From: Pandoraea eparura
GTDB taxonomy: Bacteria; Pseudomonadota; Gammaproteobacteria; Burkholderiales; Burkholderiaceae
DNA: 64,000 bases
Direction of reading: 5' to 3'
NCBI RefSeq assembly: GCF_902459725.1
Contig: NZ_CABPSH010000015.1
Coordinates: 38,842-102,841, forward strand
Shown here: piece after piece, positions 20,136-27,827 of the stretch
Position numbering within the stretch: the stretch's first letter is position 1
How the letters are laid out: every line of letters starts with the position of its first letter
Position numbers and translations under genes: made by a program
Notes under the pieces: generated by a model
Told to the model about the DNA's origin: nothing
The model's input: the letters and a program-made list of their open reading frames with translations, nothing else
Databases searched by the model: none

Positions 20136-20993
20136 ATGAAACACCTGCACCAACATCCGCATAAGGACGCCGCGCGGCCCTCTCGGCAGAACGTCGTCGG
20201 GGCCGCCGAGACAGCCGAGATCGCTGAGGCCACCGAGGTCGCCGACCTGCCCGCGCAGCCCGGGGCCGAGGAAGGGGCGCGGCGCCCGACGCTCGGCGAT
20301 GACGCCGAGCAGCGCGTGGCCTATGTCGACGAGGCCATTCGCAGCCGACGATCGATTCGGGCATACCTGCCTACGCCGGTGCCGCAGGCGACGGTGGCGG
20401 ACATTCTCAGCGTGGCATCGCGTGCGCCCTCGGGCAGCAACATTCAGCCTTGGCAGACCTACGTGTTGACGGGCGAGGCACTTAAGTCGCTGACGTCGCG
20501 CCTGCTGGAGGCGTTCAACGATCCGGCGCAGCGCTTGATGCACCAGGAGGAATACGCATACTACCCGCGCGAGTGGACGGAGCCCTACCAGGCGCGGCGC
20601 CGCAAGGTCGGGTGGGATTTGTATGGACTGCTGGGCATCGGGCGCGCCGACAAAGACCGCATGCAGGGGCAGCACGCGCGTAACTTCTGCTTCTTCGATG
20701 CGCCGGTCGGCTTGATCTTTACGATCGACCGGCATCTGGAGCAGGGGAGTTGGCTGGACTACGGCATGTTTCTGCAGAGCGTGATGGTCGCGGCGCGTGC
20801 GCGTGGGCTCGACACCTGTCCCCAGGCCGCGTTTGCGACGTTCCACCAGGTGATCGCGGAGGCACTTCGCCTGCCGGAGACCCGAATGGTGGTGTGCGGC
20901 ATGGCACTGGGCTATGCGGATCCGAAGGCCATCGAAAACCAGCTTGTCACCGAACGCGCACCGCTGGACGAGTGGGCGCATTTCTTAAGCTGA
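20136..20993 (+). CDS. nitroreductase family protein
   Basis: This is an FMN-dependent oxidoreductase of the nitroreductase fold. The conserved start of the domain is AIRSRRSIRAYLPTPVPQ, followed by ILSVASRAPSGSNIQPWQ, which contacts FMN, and a C-terminal ETRMVVCGMALGYADP. The domain begins near residue 68; the first 65 residues are a low-complexity Ala/Glu-rich extension (AAETAEIAEATEVADLPAQP) and the true start may be later than ATG 20136. It lies 44 bp after the DMT gene and may share its transcript. The substrate is unknown; reduction of nitroaromatics or quinones is typical. Confidence 0.88.
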   Translation: MKHLHQHPHKDAARPSRQNVVGAAETAEIAEATEVADLPAQPGAEEGARRPTLGDDAEQRVAYVDEAIRSRRSIRAYLPTPVPQATVADILSVASRAPSGSNIQPWQTYVLTGEALKSLTSRLLEAFNDPAQRLMHQEEYAYYPREWTEPYQARRRKVGWDLYGLLGIGRADKDRMQGQHARNFCFFDAPVGLIFTIDRHLEQGSWLDYGMFLQSVMVAARARGLDTCPQAAFATFHQVIAEALRLPETRMVVCGMALGYADPKAIENQLVTERAPLDEWAHFLS

Positions 20994-21108
20994 TTCGGCA
21001 CTGGAAGTTGGCGTTATTGGGCGATTTGTGGCGAATGTGCATTTGTGCGCGTTGCGATGCACAAAACTACCAGATGCCGGTTTAAGTATTTCAGCTAAGT
21101 CATTCATA

Positions 21109-21137
21109 TTGCTTATTTTTTGGGAAGTTACTAAACT
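21109..21137 (+). promoter_or_regulatory. candidate promoter of the PBP7-type endopeptidase gene
   Basis: TTGCTT (21109-21114) and TAAACT (21132-21137) are 17 bp apart in an AT-rich stretch 45 bp before the gene. A short inverted repeat GAAGTT-ACTA-AACTTC (21124-21139) overlaps the -10 box. Confidence 0.5.
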
Positions 21138-21181
21138 TCTTCCAAACTCGTTGCCTGCCAACCTTACGCTACCCCCAATCT

Positions 21182-22438
21182 ATGTACGCGATCACCACCC
21201 TTGCGCGTCTGTGCCGCTCCCGCCTCTGGGGGGCTGCCGTCGTGGCGATCTCGCTCGCCGCCGGTGCCCCGGCAATCGTTCAGGCTGCCGGTAAGACGAG
21301 CGTTTGCTCGTCCAAGGCGGCCAAGACGGCTGCCCAGAAGCGCGCGTGTGCCAATCATGCCAAGGCGACGAAATCCGTCGCCGAGTCCTCATCCGGTGCC
21401 AAGCGTGCCGTTGCCAAGACCGCTTCGCGCGCGAAGGCCGGCGCCAAGGCGCACAAGCTGGCTGCCGTCGAAGCGGATGCGGCCACCAAGCGTGTCGCCA
21501 TCAAACATGTCGTCTACAAGCACGGCAAGCGCCGTGTCGTGACGTCGTATCGCACCGTCAACTTCACACCGCAGGCTCAGGGGCGTTTGTCCGCTGGACG
21601 CGCGTTCGGTCTGCACGAATCGCCTGACGCGCTGGCGCTGCGTTCCTCGGTCGCCTACGTCGTTGACGAGCGCACCGGCGAATCGCTGTTCGACAAGAAC
21701 TCGCAAGCCGTGCTGCCGATCGCGTCGATCTCGAAGCTGATGACCGCGATGGTGTCGCTCGACGCGGGCATTCCGATGACCGACGTCATGGAAGTGACGG
21801 ACGAAGATCGCGACTACGAGAAGGGCACGGGCTCGCGTCTGTCGGTGGGCTCGCGCCTGTCGCGTGAAGATATGCTGCACATTGCGCTGATGTCGTCGGA
21901 GAATCGTGCGGCCGCTGCGTTGTCGCGTTATTTCCCGGGCGGGCGTCCGGCGTTCCTCGCGGCGATGAACCGCAAGGCGAAACAGCTCGGCATGAACGAC
22001 ACGCACTTCAACGATCCGACGGGTCTGTCGAGCCAAAACGTGTCGAGTGCTCGCGACCTGGTGAAGATGGTCAAGGCCGCCTATCAGTACCCGATGATTC
22101 GCCGCTTCTCGACGGACAGCAATTACGACGTCAATACCGGTCGTCGTGAATTGCACTACGTCAGCACGAATCACCTGATCGGCCATCCGGGCTGGGAAAT
22201 CGGTCTGCAGAAGACGGGCTATATCAACGAAGCGGGGCAGTGCCTCGTGATGCAAGCCAACGTCGATGGTCGTCCGGTGATCATGATTCTGCTCGATTCG
22301 ACCGGCAAGTACTCGCGCTTTGCCGACGCTACGCGCGTTCGCAAGTGGCTGCTCGAAGGGGGCGGCGCCACGCCGCAACGCACGGCAGGCACGGCACCGA
22401 CGGCGCAAGTCGCGACCAACAGCGAACACGCGCTATAA
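21182..22438 (+). CDS. pbpG: D-alanyl-D-alanine endopeptidase (PBP7 type)
   Basis: This periplasmic serine peptidase (S11 family) cuts D-Ala-meso-diaminopimelate cross-links in peptidoglycan. The 418 residues start with a signal peptide (cut near residue 35, AIVQA), then a basic Ala/Lys-rich linker to about residue 120 unlike the short N-terminus of E. coli PBP7. The catalytic motifs are all present: SxxK at Ser182-Lys185 (ASISKLM), SxN at 239-241 (SSENRAA) and KTG at 344-346. The lack of a C-terminal amphipathic anchor favours PBP7 over DacA-type carboxypeptidases. A terminator follows 56 bp downstream. The basic linker may bind the wall or nucleic acid; this is a guess. Confidence 0.9.
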   Translation: MYAITTLARLCRSRLWGAAVVAISLAAGAPAIVQAAGKTSVCSSKAAKTAAQKRACANHAKATKSVAESSSGAKRAVAKTASRAKAGAKAHKLAAVEADAATKRVAIKHVVYKHGKRRVVTSYRTVNFTPQAQGRLSAGRAFGLHESPDALALRSSVAYVVDERTGESLFDKNSQAVLPIASISKLMTAMVSLDAGIPMTDVMEVTDEDRDYEKGTGSRLSVGSRLSREDMLHIALMSSENRAAAALSRYFPGGRPAFLAAMNRKAKQLGMNDTHFNDPTGLSSQNVSSARDLVKMVKAAYQYPMIRRFSTDSNYDVNTGRRELHYVSTNHLIGHPGWEIGLQKTGYINEAGQCLVMQANVDGRPVIMILLDSTGKYSRFADATRVRKWLLEGGGATPQRTAGTAPTAQVATNSEHAL

Positions 22439-22493
22439 GCCGTGTCACGTTGCGTTGTGCGGCGCTAGTCGTCGCGCAAGCAAGCTGCCAAAC

Positions 22494-22522
22494 AAAAGGC
22501 GCTCCCAAGGGAGCGCCTTTTT
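22494..22522 (+). terminator. rho-independent terminator after pbpG
   Basis: AAAAGGCGCTCCC (22494-22506) pairs with GGGAGCGCCTTTT (22509-22521), a 13-bp perfect stem ending in a T-run. Confidence 0.93.
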
Positions 22523-22528
22523 GTATTG

Positions 22529-22570
22529 CGTCACCAGCTTCGTCACCAGCTTCGTCACCAGCTTCGTCAG
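22529..22570. repeat. tandem 12-bp repeat (CGTCACCAGCTT)
   Basis: Three perfect copies at 22529-22564 are followed by a partial fourth, directly after the pbpG terminator and before the convergent IclR gene. No convincing gene covers it. Confidence 0.9.
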
Positions 22571-22687
22571 CGGGGCGTTACCGGCATCGTGTCGAGCGCT
22601 CACGCCAACGCACCGCCTGGGCGTCACGCCTGCATCAAACTCCTTTCGCGCGTGCCGCCGGCATCGGAAGCTTGATGCTGACTCGGG

Positions 22688-23515
22688 TTATTCGGCCGTC
22701 GCCACTTGCGACACCTTGGCGCTCACTTCCGGATTCGGCGCGTGAAAGCCCAGCGAAGCGGAAATCTGCAGCGCCGTCTCGTTCAGATTCGCAAGCCACG
22801 CGTCCTGCAGCCGGTCGGCGGGCGCCGACAGCGAAAGTCCGGCCACGAGCTTGCCGCTGTCGTCATAGATCCCGGCCGCAATGCAGCGAACCCCCAACTC
22901 CAGTTCCTCGTTGTCGCGAGCGTAGCCGGACTTGCGCACATGGCTCAGCTCGCGCTCGAGTTTCTGCAGGTCGGTGATGCTGTTGCGTGTATGCCCCGAC
23001 AAGCCCGTGCGGGTGGCGTAGGCGCGCACGCGCGAGGCTTCGTCTGCCGCGAGGAAGAGCTTGCCGACCGACGTCAGATGCAAGGGGGCGTGACCACCGA
23101 TGGCGCGCACCACCTGCATGCCCGAGCGCTCGCTGTAGGCCCGTTCGATATAGACGATTTCATCGCCCTGGCGCACCGACAGGTTGACCGTCTGCCCGGT
23201 CATGCGGTGCAGGCCGCGCATGGGCGTGAGCGCCGCATCGCGCACCGACAATCGTGCCTTGACCAGGTTGCCGAGTTCGAGCAGACGCATGCCGAGGCGA
23301 TACGTGCCCGGGTCGCAGCGATCGACAAAGCGGCAGGCCACCATGTCGTTCAGGATACGGTGTGCCGTCGACGGATGAAGTTCAGTGGCCTGCGCCAATT
23401 CCTTGAGGCTGACCGGATCGGCATGAGCGGCAAGGGCATCGAGCAAACGCATCATGCGCTCGATGACCTGTATGGACGTGCGCGACTCAGTGCTTTGACT
23501 ACCTTCGTCTTTCAT
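22688..23515 (-). CDS. IclR-family transcriptional regulator
   Basis: This 275-residue regulator has an N-terminal winged helix-turn-helix (about 14-75: QVIERMMRLLDALAAH, LKELAQATELHPSTAHRIL) and a C-terminal effector domain. The effector domain shows GHAPLHLTSVGKLFLA, GYARDNEELELGVRCIAAGIYD and AGLSLSAPADR, all typical of IclR. The ATG at 23515 (MKDEGSQSTESRTS) gives a normal N-terminus; the frame is open 99 bp upstream but unlikely to be used. No target operon is adjacent on the same strand, so it may act on the divergent coiled-coil gene or elsewhere. Confidence 0.93.
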   Translation of the reverse strand: MKDEGSQSTESRTSIQVIERMMRLLDALAAHADPVSLKELAQATELHPSTAHRILNDMVACRFVDRCDPGTYRLGMRLLELGNLVKARLSVRDAALTPMRGLHRMTGQTVNLSVRQGDEIVYIERAYSERSGMQVVRAIGGHAPLHLTSVGKLFLAADEASRVRAYATRTGLSGHTRNSITDLQKLERELSHVRKSGYARDNEELELGVRCIAAGIYDDSGKLVAGLSLSAPADRLQDAWLANLNETALQISASLGFHAPNPEVSAKVSQVATAE

Positions 23516-23755
23516 GGGGGAGGGCCGAGTTTCGTATAGGGTCGATTCTATATCATATTGTGAAAAATTCGCACCTTTCCTGTAGAGGACTTCTGCGAAA
23601 AGTGGGCGTGACACAGGAGAGCGTCGTTGCCGCAGTAACAGGTGACTGAAACCAAAAGTGGCCCCGTGCCCGGATGACTACCATGGCCTTGTCATTTCAT
23701 TCGGTGTCCGGCTCGATCGTAAGGCGAGATCGGCACCCTCAAGGAGGTTCGGGGA

Positions 23756-25396
23756 ATGTACAGGTATGGGTTTTCGCCGACGGCGGCGAGTTGGCCGCGG
23801 CCGAGGTGCGTGCGCGGCGGGGAGGCCGTCACTCTCGGAAAGTCGATTGCCGACAGGCACGCGGAGATTGTCAGTCAGTTTCAACAGATCGCCAACGCGA
23901 AGGCGCAGTTGGGATTGGACTGCGATGGGCTTCACCGCTTGGAGAGCGCGTTCTTTTCGAGTTACCGGAAGGCGACTTCGGGGTACTGGGGAGGAGGGCT
24001 CTGGGACGGAGTATATCGATATGTCGGCAACGCGAGCCGTCCGGGCCCGTACTGCCAGGTTGGCGAGCAGTTGAACGATCGCGATGTCGACAGCCTCACG
24101 CCGTCCGCCAGGCGCTTCTCGGCGATTCTGGCACATCTGGCGCAAGCGCTGCGCAAGGAGCAGGACATCCTGACGAAATGCCTGGCAGTGACGCAGCGCT
24201 CGGCGGCGTTCGGCGAGGCGACCTTTGGCGACCCCGATGTCCAAAGGACGGCGAGCCAGCGATTGTCGGTCGAGCGTGCCGATGGCGTCGCCGAGATCGA
24301 GCGATGCCTGGCGGGTGTGCGCGAGGCGATCGCGCTGGCCTCCAAGGAGGTGTGGCCGGAACAGAAGCACTACGGCAAGCGCCTGGTCATGTCGACTTCG
24401 CTTTACTCTGTGGCGGCGGCCGTGGCGGTGGCGGGACTGTTTGTGTCGGGCGGCATTCTCGGTGTCGTGGCGACCGTCATGACGCTTGTGATCCGCGCGG
24501 TCAGCCTGGGGAGTATTCGTGGGTTCGATCGTGAGCGGGGATGGAAGTCTGTCGAAAGTCTGCTGGCAAGCACCAAACAATTCATTGAAACGGAGGGGAC
24601 GATGATGAGAACGTATTTGGACGTGGCGGATCGGCGGGCCGCGCTCGAACGAGAAGACATGGTTTGGAACCTGTTGAAGGACATTAAGCATGGCCTTGGT
24701 GCGGTGGGGAGTCGGGTGGACTCGCTCGATAGCCGGGTAGGTTCCCTCGATAGCCGGGTCGGCGCCCTTTCGAATCAAATGGAAGCTGTGGCCAATCGAC
24801 TGGATGGCCGAGTGGACGAGCTCACCGATCGCTTCGACGGCTTCGCTGATCGGCTCGACGGTTTCGCTGGTCGGCTCGATGGGTTCAACGATCGGCTGGA
24901 CGGTTTCACGGGGCGGCTAGACGGTTTCACCGATCAATTCAGTAGCCTCACCGGTCGGGTTGACACCCTCACTGATCGAGTGGACACCCTCACTGATCGA
25001 TTTGATACCCTGACGACGGAAGTCAATGCTGGGTTCTCGAGCGTAGACGCCAAATTCGAGAACGTCGATGCCAGATTCAACAGTGTCGACGCCAAATTCG
25101 AGAACGTCGATGCTAGATTCAACAGTGTCGACGCCAAATTTGAGAACGTCGATGGCAGATTCAACAGTGTCGACGCCGAATTTGAGAACGTCGATGGCAG
25201 GTTCAACAGTGTCGACGCCAAACTCGACGGCTTCAGAAGCGATTTGCAGCGGTTGTCGCGAGCGCAGGAGATGATGGCGGCGCGCCTGCCGATCGCGCCG
25301 TATCCTCTGGCGGCAGCGCCAGGCGTCGAGCGTCGCGGGCTGGTGCGCACGAACTCGTTGAACGCGTTGCGCCACGCCGCGCCCCGGATGGCATAA
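23756..25396 (+). CDS. unrecognised membrane-anchored coiled-coil repeat protein
   Basis: I do not recognise the family of this 546-residue protein. The ATG at 23756 has an excellent ribosome site (AAGGAGG, 8-base spacer). Residues 26-205 are a mostly helical region with no motif I know. Residues 211-250 form a long hydrophobic stretch that could be a membrane hairpin (SVAAAVAVAGLFVSGG, ILGVVATVMTLVI). Residues 255-310 are helical again. From about 316 to 500 there is an uninterrupted heptad coiled coil: SRVDSLD and RLDGFAD units, then TLTDRVD, then four 14-residue units VDAKFENVDARFNS. The last 45 residues are Ala/Pro-rich. The heptads place Val/Leu and Phe alternately 3 and 4 apart, as in long parallel coiled coils. 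Possible roles are a membrane-anchored spacer or sensor, or a helical pore-former with a central hydrophobic hairpin; neither is shown. It has its own position between a divergent IclR gene and lutA. Confidence 0.85.
   Translation: MYRYGFSPTAASWPRPRCVRGGEAVTLGKSIADRHAEIVSQFQQIANAKAQLGLDCDGLHRLESAFFSSYRKATSGYWGGGLWDGVYRYVGNASRPGPYCQVGEQLNDRDVDSLTPSARRFSAILAHLAQALRKEQDILTKCLAVTQRSAAFGEATFGDPDVQRTASQRLSVERADGVAEIERCLAGVREAIALASKEVWPEQKHYGKRLVMSTSLYSVAAAVAVAGLFVSGGILGVVATVMTLVIRAVSLGSIRGFDRERGWKSVESLLASTKQFIETEGTMMRTYLDVADRRAALEREDMVWNLLKDIKHGLGAVGSRVDSLDSRVGSLDSRVGALSNQMEAVANRLDGRVDELTDRFDGFADRLDGFAGRLDGFNDRLDGFTGRLDGFTDQFSSLTGRVDTLTDRVDTLTDRFDTLTTEVNAGFSSVDAKFENVDARFNSVDAKFENVDARFNSVDAKFENVDGRFNSVDAEFENVDGRFNSVDAKLDGFRSDLQRLSRAQEMMAARLPIAPYPLAAAPGVERRGLVRTNSLNALRHAAPRMA
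24716..25020 (+). repeat. 21-bp coding repeats encoding heptads
   Basis: Within the coiled-coil gene successive 21-bp units encode seven-residue blocks such as SRVDSLD, RLDGFAD and RVDTLTD. Copies differ mainly by substitutions, not frame-changing indels, so the heptad phase is kept. Confidence 0.85.
25046..25213 (+). repeat. four tandem 42-bp coding repeats
   Basis: Units at 25046-25087, 25088-25129, 25130-25171 and 25172-25213 are nearly identical at DNA level, including third codon positions, and a partial fifth follows. Each encodes one 14-residue double heptad (DAKFENVDARFNSV). Such identity implies recent duplication or ongoing slippage. Confidence 0.93.
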
Positions 25397-25448
25397 GCGA
25401 CTGCGCGATATGCGGGAATCCACGCTGGGCCGGACTGGCCCGGCGACT

Positions 25449-25464
25449 TATAATGGCCCATTAT
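25449..25464 (+). promoter_or_regulatory. lut -10 box overlapped by a palindrome
   Basis: TATAAT (25449-25454) lies 33 bp before lutA. ATAATGGCCCATTAT (25450-25464) is a perfect 7+1+7 palindrome overlapping it, a likely repressor site. No strong -35 box is visible. Confidence 0.5.
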
Positions 25465-25486
25465 TCCCGGAAAGAGGATTCCCCCA

Positions 25487-26212
25487 ATGCGCGTCGGACT
25501 CTTTGTCACGTGTCTGATCGACCTGATGCGTCCGGAGATCGGCTTCTCGACGCTCAAGCTGCTGGAGACGGCAGGCTGCGAGGTCGTGATTCCCGATGTC
25601 CAGACCTGCTGTGGCCAGCCCGGCTACAACTCGGGCGAACGGGCCATCGCCCGCGATCTCGCCCAGAAATTCCTGGAGGAGTTCGAATCGTTCGACTACG
25701 TCGTCGTGCCGTCGGGATCGTGCGGTGGCATGGTCAAGGCGCACTACGGCGACCTCTTCGCCGACGACCCCGAACTCATGGGCCGCTTCGAGCGCCTGCG
25801 TCCGCGCGTGTTCGAGTTGACCGATTTCCTCGTCAACGTGCTGCATGTCGATACCGTCCCCGGCGATTACAACGGCGAAGTGACCTATCACGATGCTTGC
25901 TCAGGGCTGCGTGAGCTGGGCGTCAAGACGCAGCCACGCGTGCTGCTGGCGAAAATGCCGGGCGTCAAGATGACGGAAATGAAGGACTGCCAGGCGTGTT
26001 GCGGCTTCGGGGGCACCTTCGCGCTCAAGTACGGCAATATCTCGACGGCCATCGTCGACGAGAAGTGCGCCAACATCGCCGCAAGCGGAGCGCCGGCCGT
26101 CGTGTTGGGCGACCTCGGGTGCATGCTCAACATCGAAGGGCGTCTGCGCCGTACCGGCGACACGAAGACGCGCGTGCTGCACATCGCCCAGGTGCTCGCC
26201 GGCGATGTGTGA
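25487..26212 (+). CDS. lutA: L-lactate utilization protein LutA, (Fe-S) CCG-domain protein
   Basis: LutA is the cysteine-rich CCG-domain subunit of the LutABC L-lactate oxidase complex, which turns lactate into pyruvate. The 241 residues hold two cysteine-rich repeats: QTCCGQPGYNSG with SGSCGGMV, and YHDACSGLRELG with CQACCGFGGTFALKYG. These are the CCG signatures shared with GlpC/HdrB subunits. The ATG at 25487 follows GAAAGAGGATTCCCCCA. lutB begins 88 bp downstream. A palindrome over the -10 box suggests repression by a lactate-responsive regulator encoded elsewhere. Confidence 0.93.
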   Translation: MRVGLFVTCLIDLMRPEIGFSTLKLLETAGCEVVIPDVQTCCGQPGYNSGERAIARDLAQKFLEEFESFDYVVVPSGSCGGMVKAHYGDLFADDPELMGRFERLRPRVFELTDFLVNVLHVDTVPGDYNGEVTYHDACSGLRELGVKTQPRVLLAKMPGVKMTEMKDCQACCGFGGTFALKYGNISTAIVDEKCANIAASGAPAVVLGDLGCMLNIEGRLRRTGDTKTRVLHIAQVLAGDV

Positions 26213-26300
26213 GTTCGTCACCGTCCTCCCGATCCTCCCGACCCTCAGGCTCGTGTGCGCGATGACGCGTGCCGGCGGCCATCTTCTCCAGTGAGTCGCG

Positions 26301-27710
26301 ATGCAAGTTCAATCGATGCAATTCAAGGCGCGCGCCGGGCAAAAGCTCGCGGACCAGCGTCTGCAGGCCAACCTCCGGAAACTCTCGACCAAGTTCGTGA
26401 CGGCGCGTGCCGCCGCGATCGAGGAGATCGACTTCGAGGCAACGCGCGAGGCGCTCAAGGCGCGTCGTAACCGCGGGCTGGAGACGCTAGACGTGTGGCT
26501 GGAGATCTTCGAGCGCGAGGCCACGCGGCGCGGCGCCACGGTGCTGTTCGCGGAATCGACGCAGGACGCCGCGCGCCTGATTGCCGAGATCGCCCGCAAG
26601 CACGATGTCAAGAAGGTGATCAAGTCGAAGTCGATGGTCACGGAGGAGTTGCAGCTCAACAAGGTGCTCGCCGACATGGGGGTGCAGTCGGTCGAGACCG
26701 ACCTGGGCGAATACATCCTGCAGATCAACGACAACGAGCCGCCGTCGCACATCATTGCGCCGGTCGTGCACAAGGACAAGGACGAAGTCGCCGACCTGTT
26801 CGCACGGGTTCACCATAAGCCGCGTCTGACCGAAATTCCGGCGATGACGCGCGAAGCGCGCGAGATGCTGCGTCCGCAGTTTCTGTCGGCGGACATGGGC
26901 GTGACCGGCGGGAATTTTCTCGTCGCTGAAACCGGTTCCGTGGCCGTGGTGACCAACGAAGGCAACGAAGGCATGTGCACGATCATGCCGCGCGTGCACG
27001 TGGCCGTGACGGGTATCGAGAAGGTGCTGCCCACGCTCGAGGATCTGGCGACCGCCATGCGGTTGTTGCCACGCTCGGCGACCGGGCAGGGCACGTCGAA
27101 CTACTTCTCGCTGCTGACCGGCACGCGTGCCGAGGGCGAACTCGATGGCCCCGACCATATGTACTTCGTGCTCGTCGATGGCGGCCGCTCGGGACTGATC
27201 GGCGGTGCGTTCCAGGACATGCTGCGTTGCATCCGTTGCGGCGCGTGCATGAATCATTGCCCGGTGTATCAGAAGATTGGCGGCCACGCCTACGGTTGGG
27301 TGTATCCGGGACCGATGGGCTCGGTGCTCACGCCGAGCTATGTTGGCCTTGAGAAGACGCTCGATCTGCCGCAGGCGGCCACGTTGTGCGGGGAGTGCAA
27401 TCGCGTCTGCCCGGTGGGCATTCCGATCTCCGATCTGCTTCGCAAGCTGCGCGAGCGTCAGGTGGATCGCGGTCTGCGACCGTGGCAGGAGCGCACGGCG
27501 CTCGCCGCATGGGCGTTTGCGGCGCGTCGTCCGCGCCTTTACGCCACGCTGGCCCGCCTTGGCGCGCGCGTACTGCATTGGATGGGACGGGAGCGAGGCA
27601 GCCTCTCGAAACTGCCGTTCGCTGCAGGGTGGAGCGACACGCGGGAAATGCCGGCGCCGAGCGGCAAGACGTTCCGCGCGATGTATCGCGAGCGTCGCGC
27701 GCCGCGCTAA
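26301..27710 (+). CDS. lutB: L-lactate utilization iron-sulfur protein LutB
   Basis: LutB is the iron-sulfur subunit of the LutABC complex. The 469 residues hold an N-terminal LUD domain (VIKSKSMVTEELQLNKVL, EYILQINDNEPPSHI, GVTGGNFLVAETGSVAVVTN) and a ferredoxin-like pair of 4Fe-4S motifs, CIRCGACMNHCPVYQ and CGECNRVCPVGIPI. The C-terminal DUF-type tail includes SKLPFAAGWSDTREMP. The ATG at 26301 gives MQVQSMQFKARAGQKL. A strong terminator follows, so the expected third gene lutC is not adjacent. Confidence 0.94.
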   Translation: MQVQSMQFKARAGQKLADQRLQANLRKLSTKFVTARAAAIEEIDFEATREALKARRNRGLETLDVWLEIFEREATRRGATVLFAESTQDAARLIAEIARKHDVKKVIKSKSMVTEELQLNKVLADMGVQSVETDLGEYILQINDNEPPSHIIAPVVHKDKDEVADLFARVHHKPRLTEIPAMTREAREMLRPQFLSADMGVTGGNFLVAETGSVAVVTNEGNEGMCTIMPRVHVAVTGIEKVLPTLEDLATAMRLLPRSATGQGTSNYFSLLTGTRAEGELDGPDHMYFVLVDGGRSGLIGGAFQDMLRCIRCGACMNHCPVYQKIGGHAYGWVYPGPMGSVLTPSYVGLEKTLDLPQAATLCGECNRVCPVGIPISDLLRKLRERQVDRGLRPWQERTALAAWAFAARRPRLYATLARLGARVLHWMGRERGSLSKLPFAAGWSDTREMPAPSGKTFRAMYRERRAPR

Positions 27711-27766
27711 GCGATTCAGCGACGAGGAGTGGCCGGTGACGATGATGTACCGGCGTTCAACGCAGC

Positions 27767-27814
27767 AGCCGGGCCCCGAATGTCAGACATTGGCATCCGG
27801 GGCCCGGCTTTTTT
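27767..27814. terminator. strong terminator between lutB and the ABC permease
   Basis: AGCCGGGCCCCG (27767-27778) pairs with CGGGGCCCGGCT (27798-27809) and is followed by a T-run on the plus strand. It serves lutB and may also stop the convergent permease transcript. Confidence 0.88.
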
Positions 27815-27827
27815 GTTGGCGTGCACG

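Noticed and set aside
23674..24534. Alternative 286-codon plus-strand frame overlapping the coiled-coil gene
   Set aside because: It is out of phase with the repeat-coding frame, is Gly/Arg-rich and lacks the strong ribosome site found at 23741-23747.
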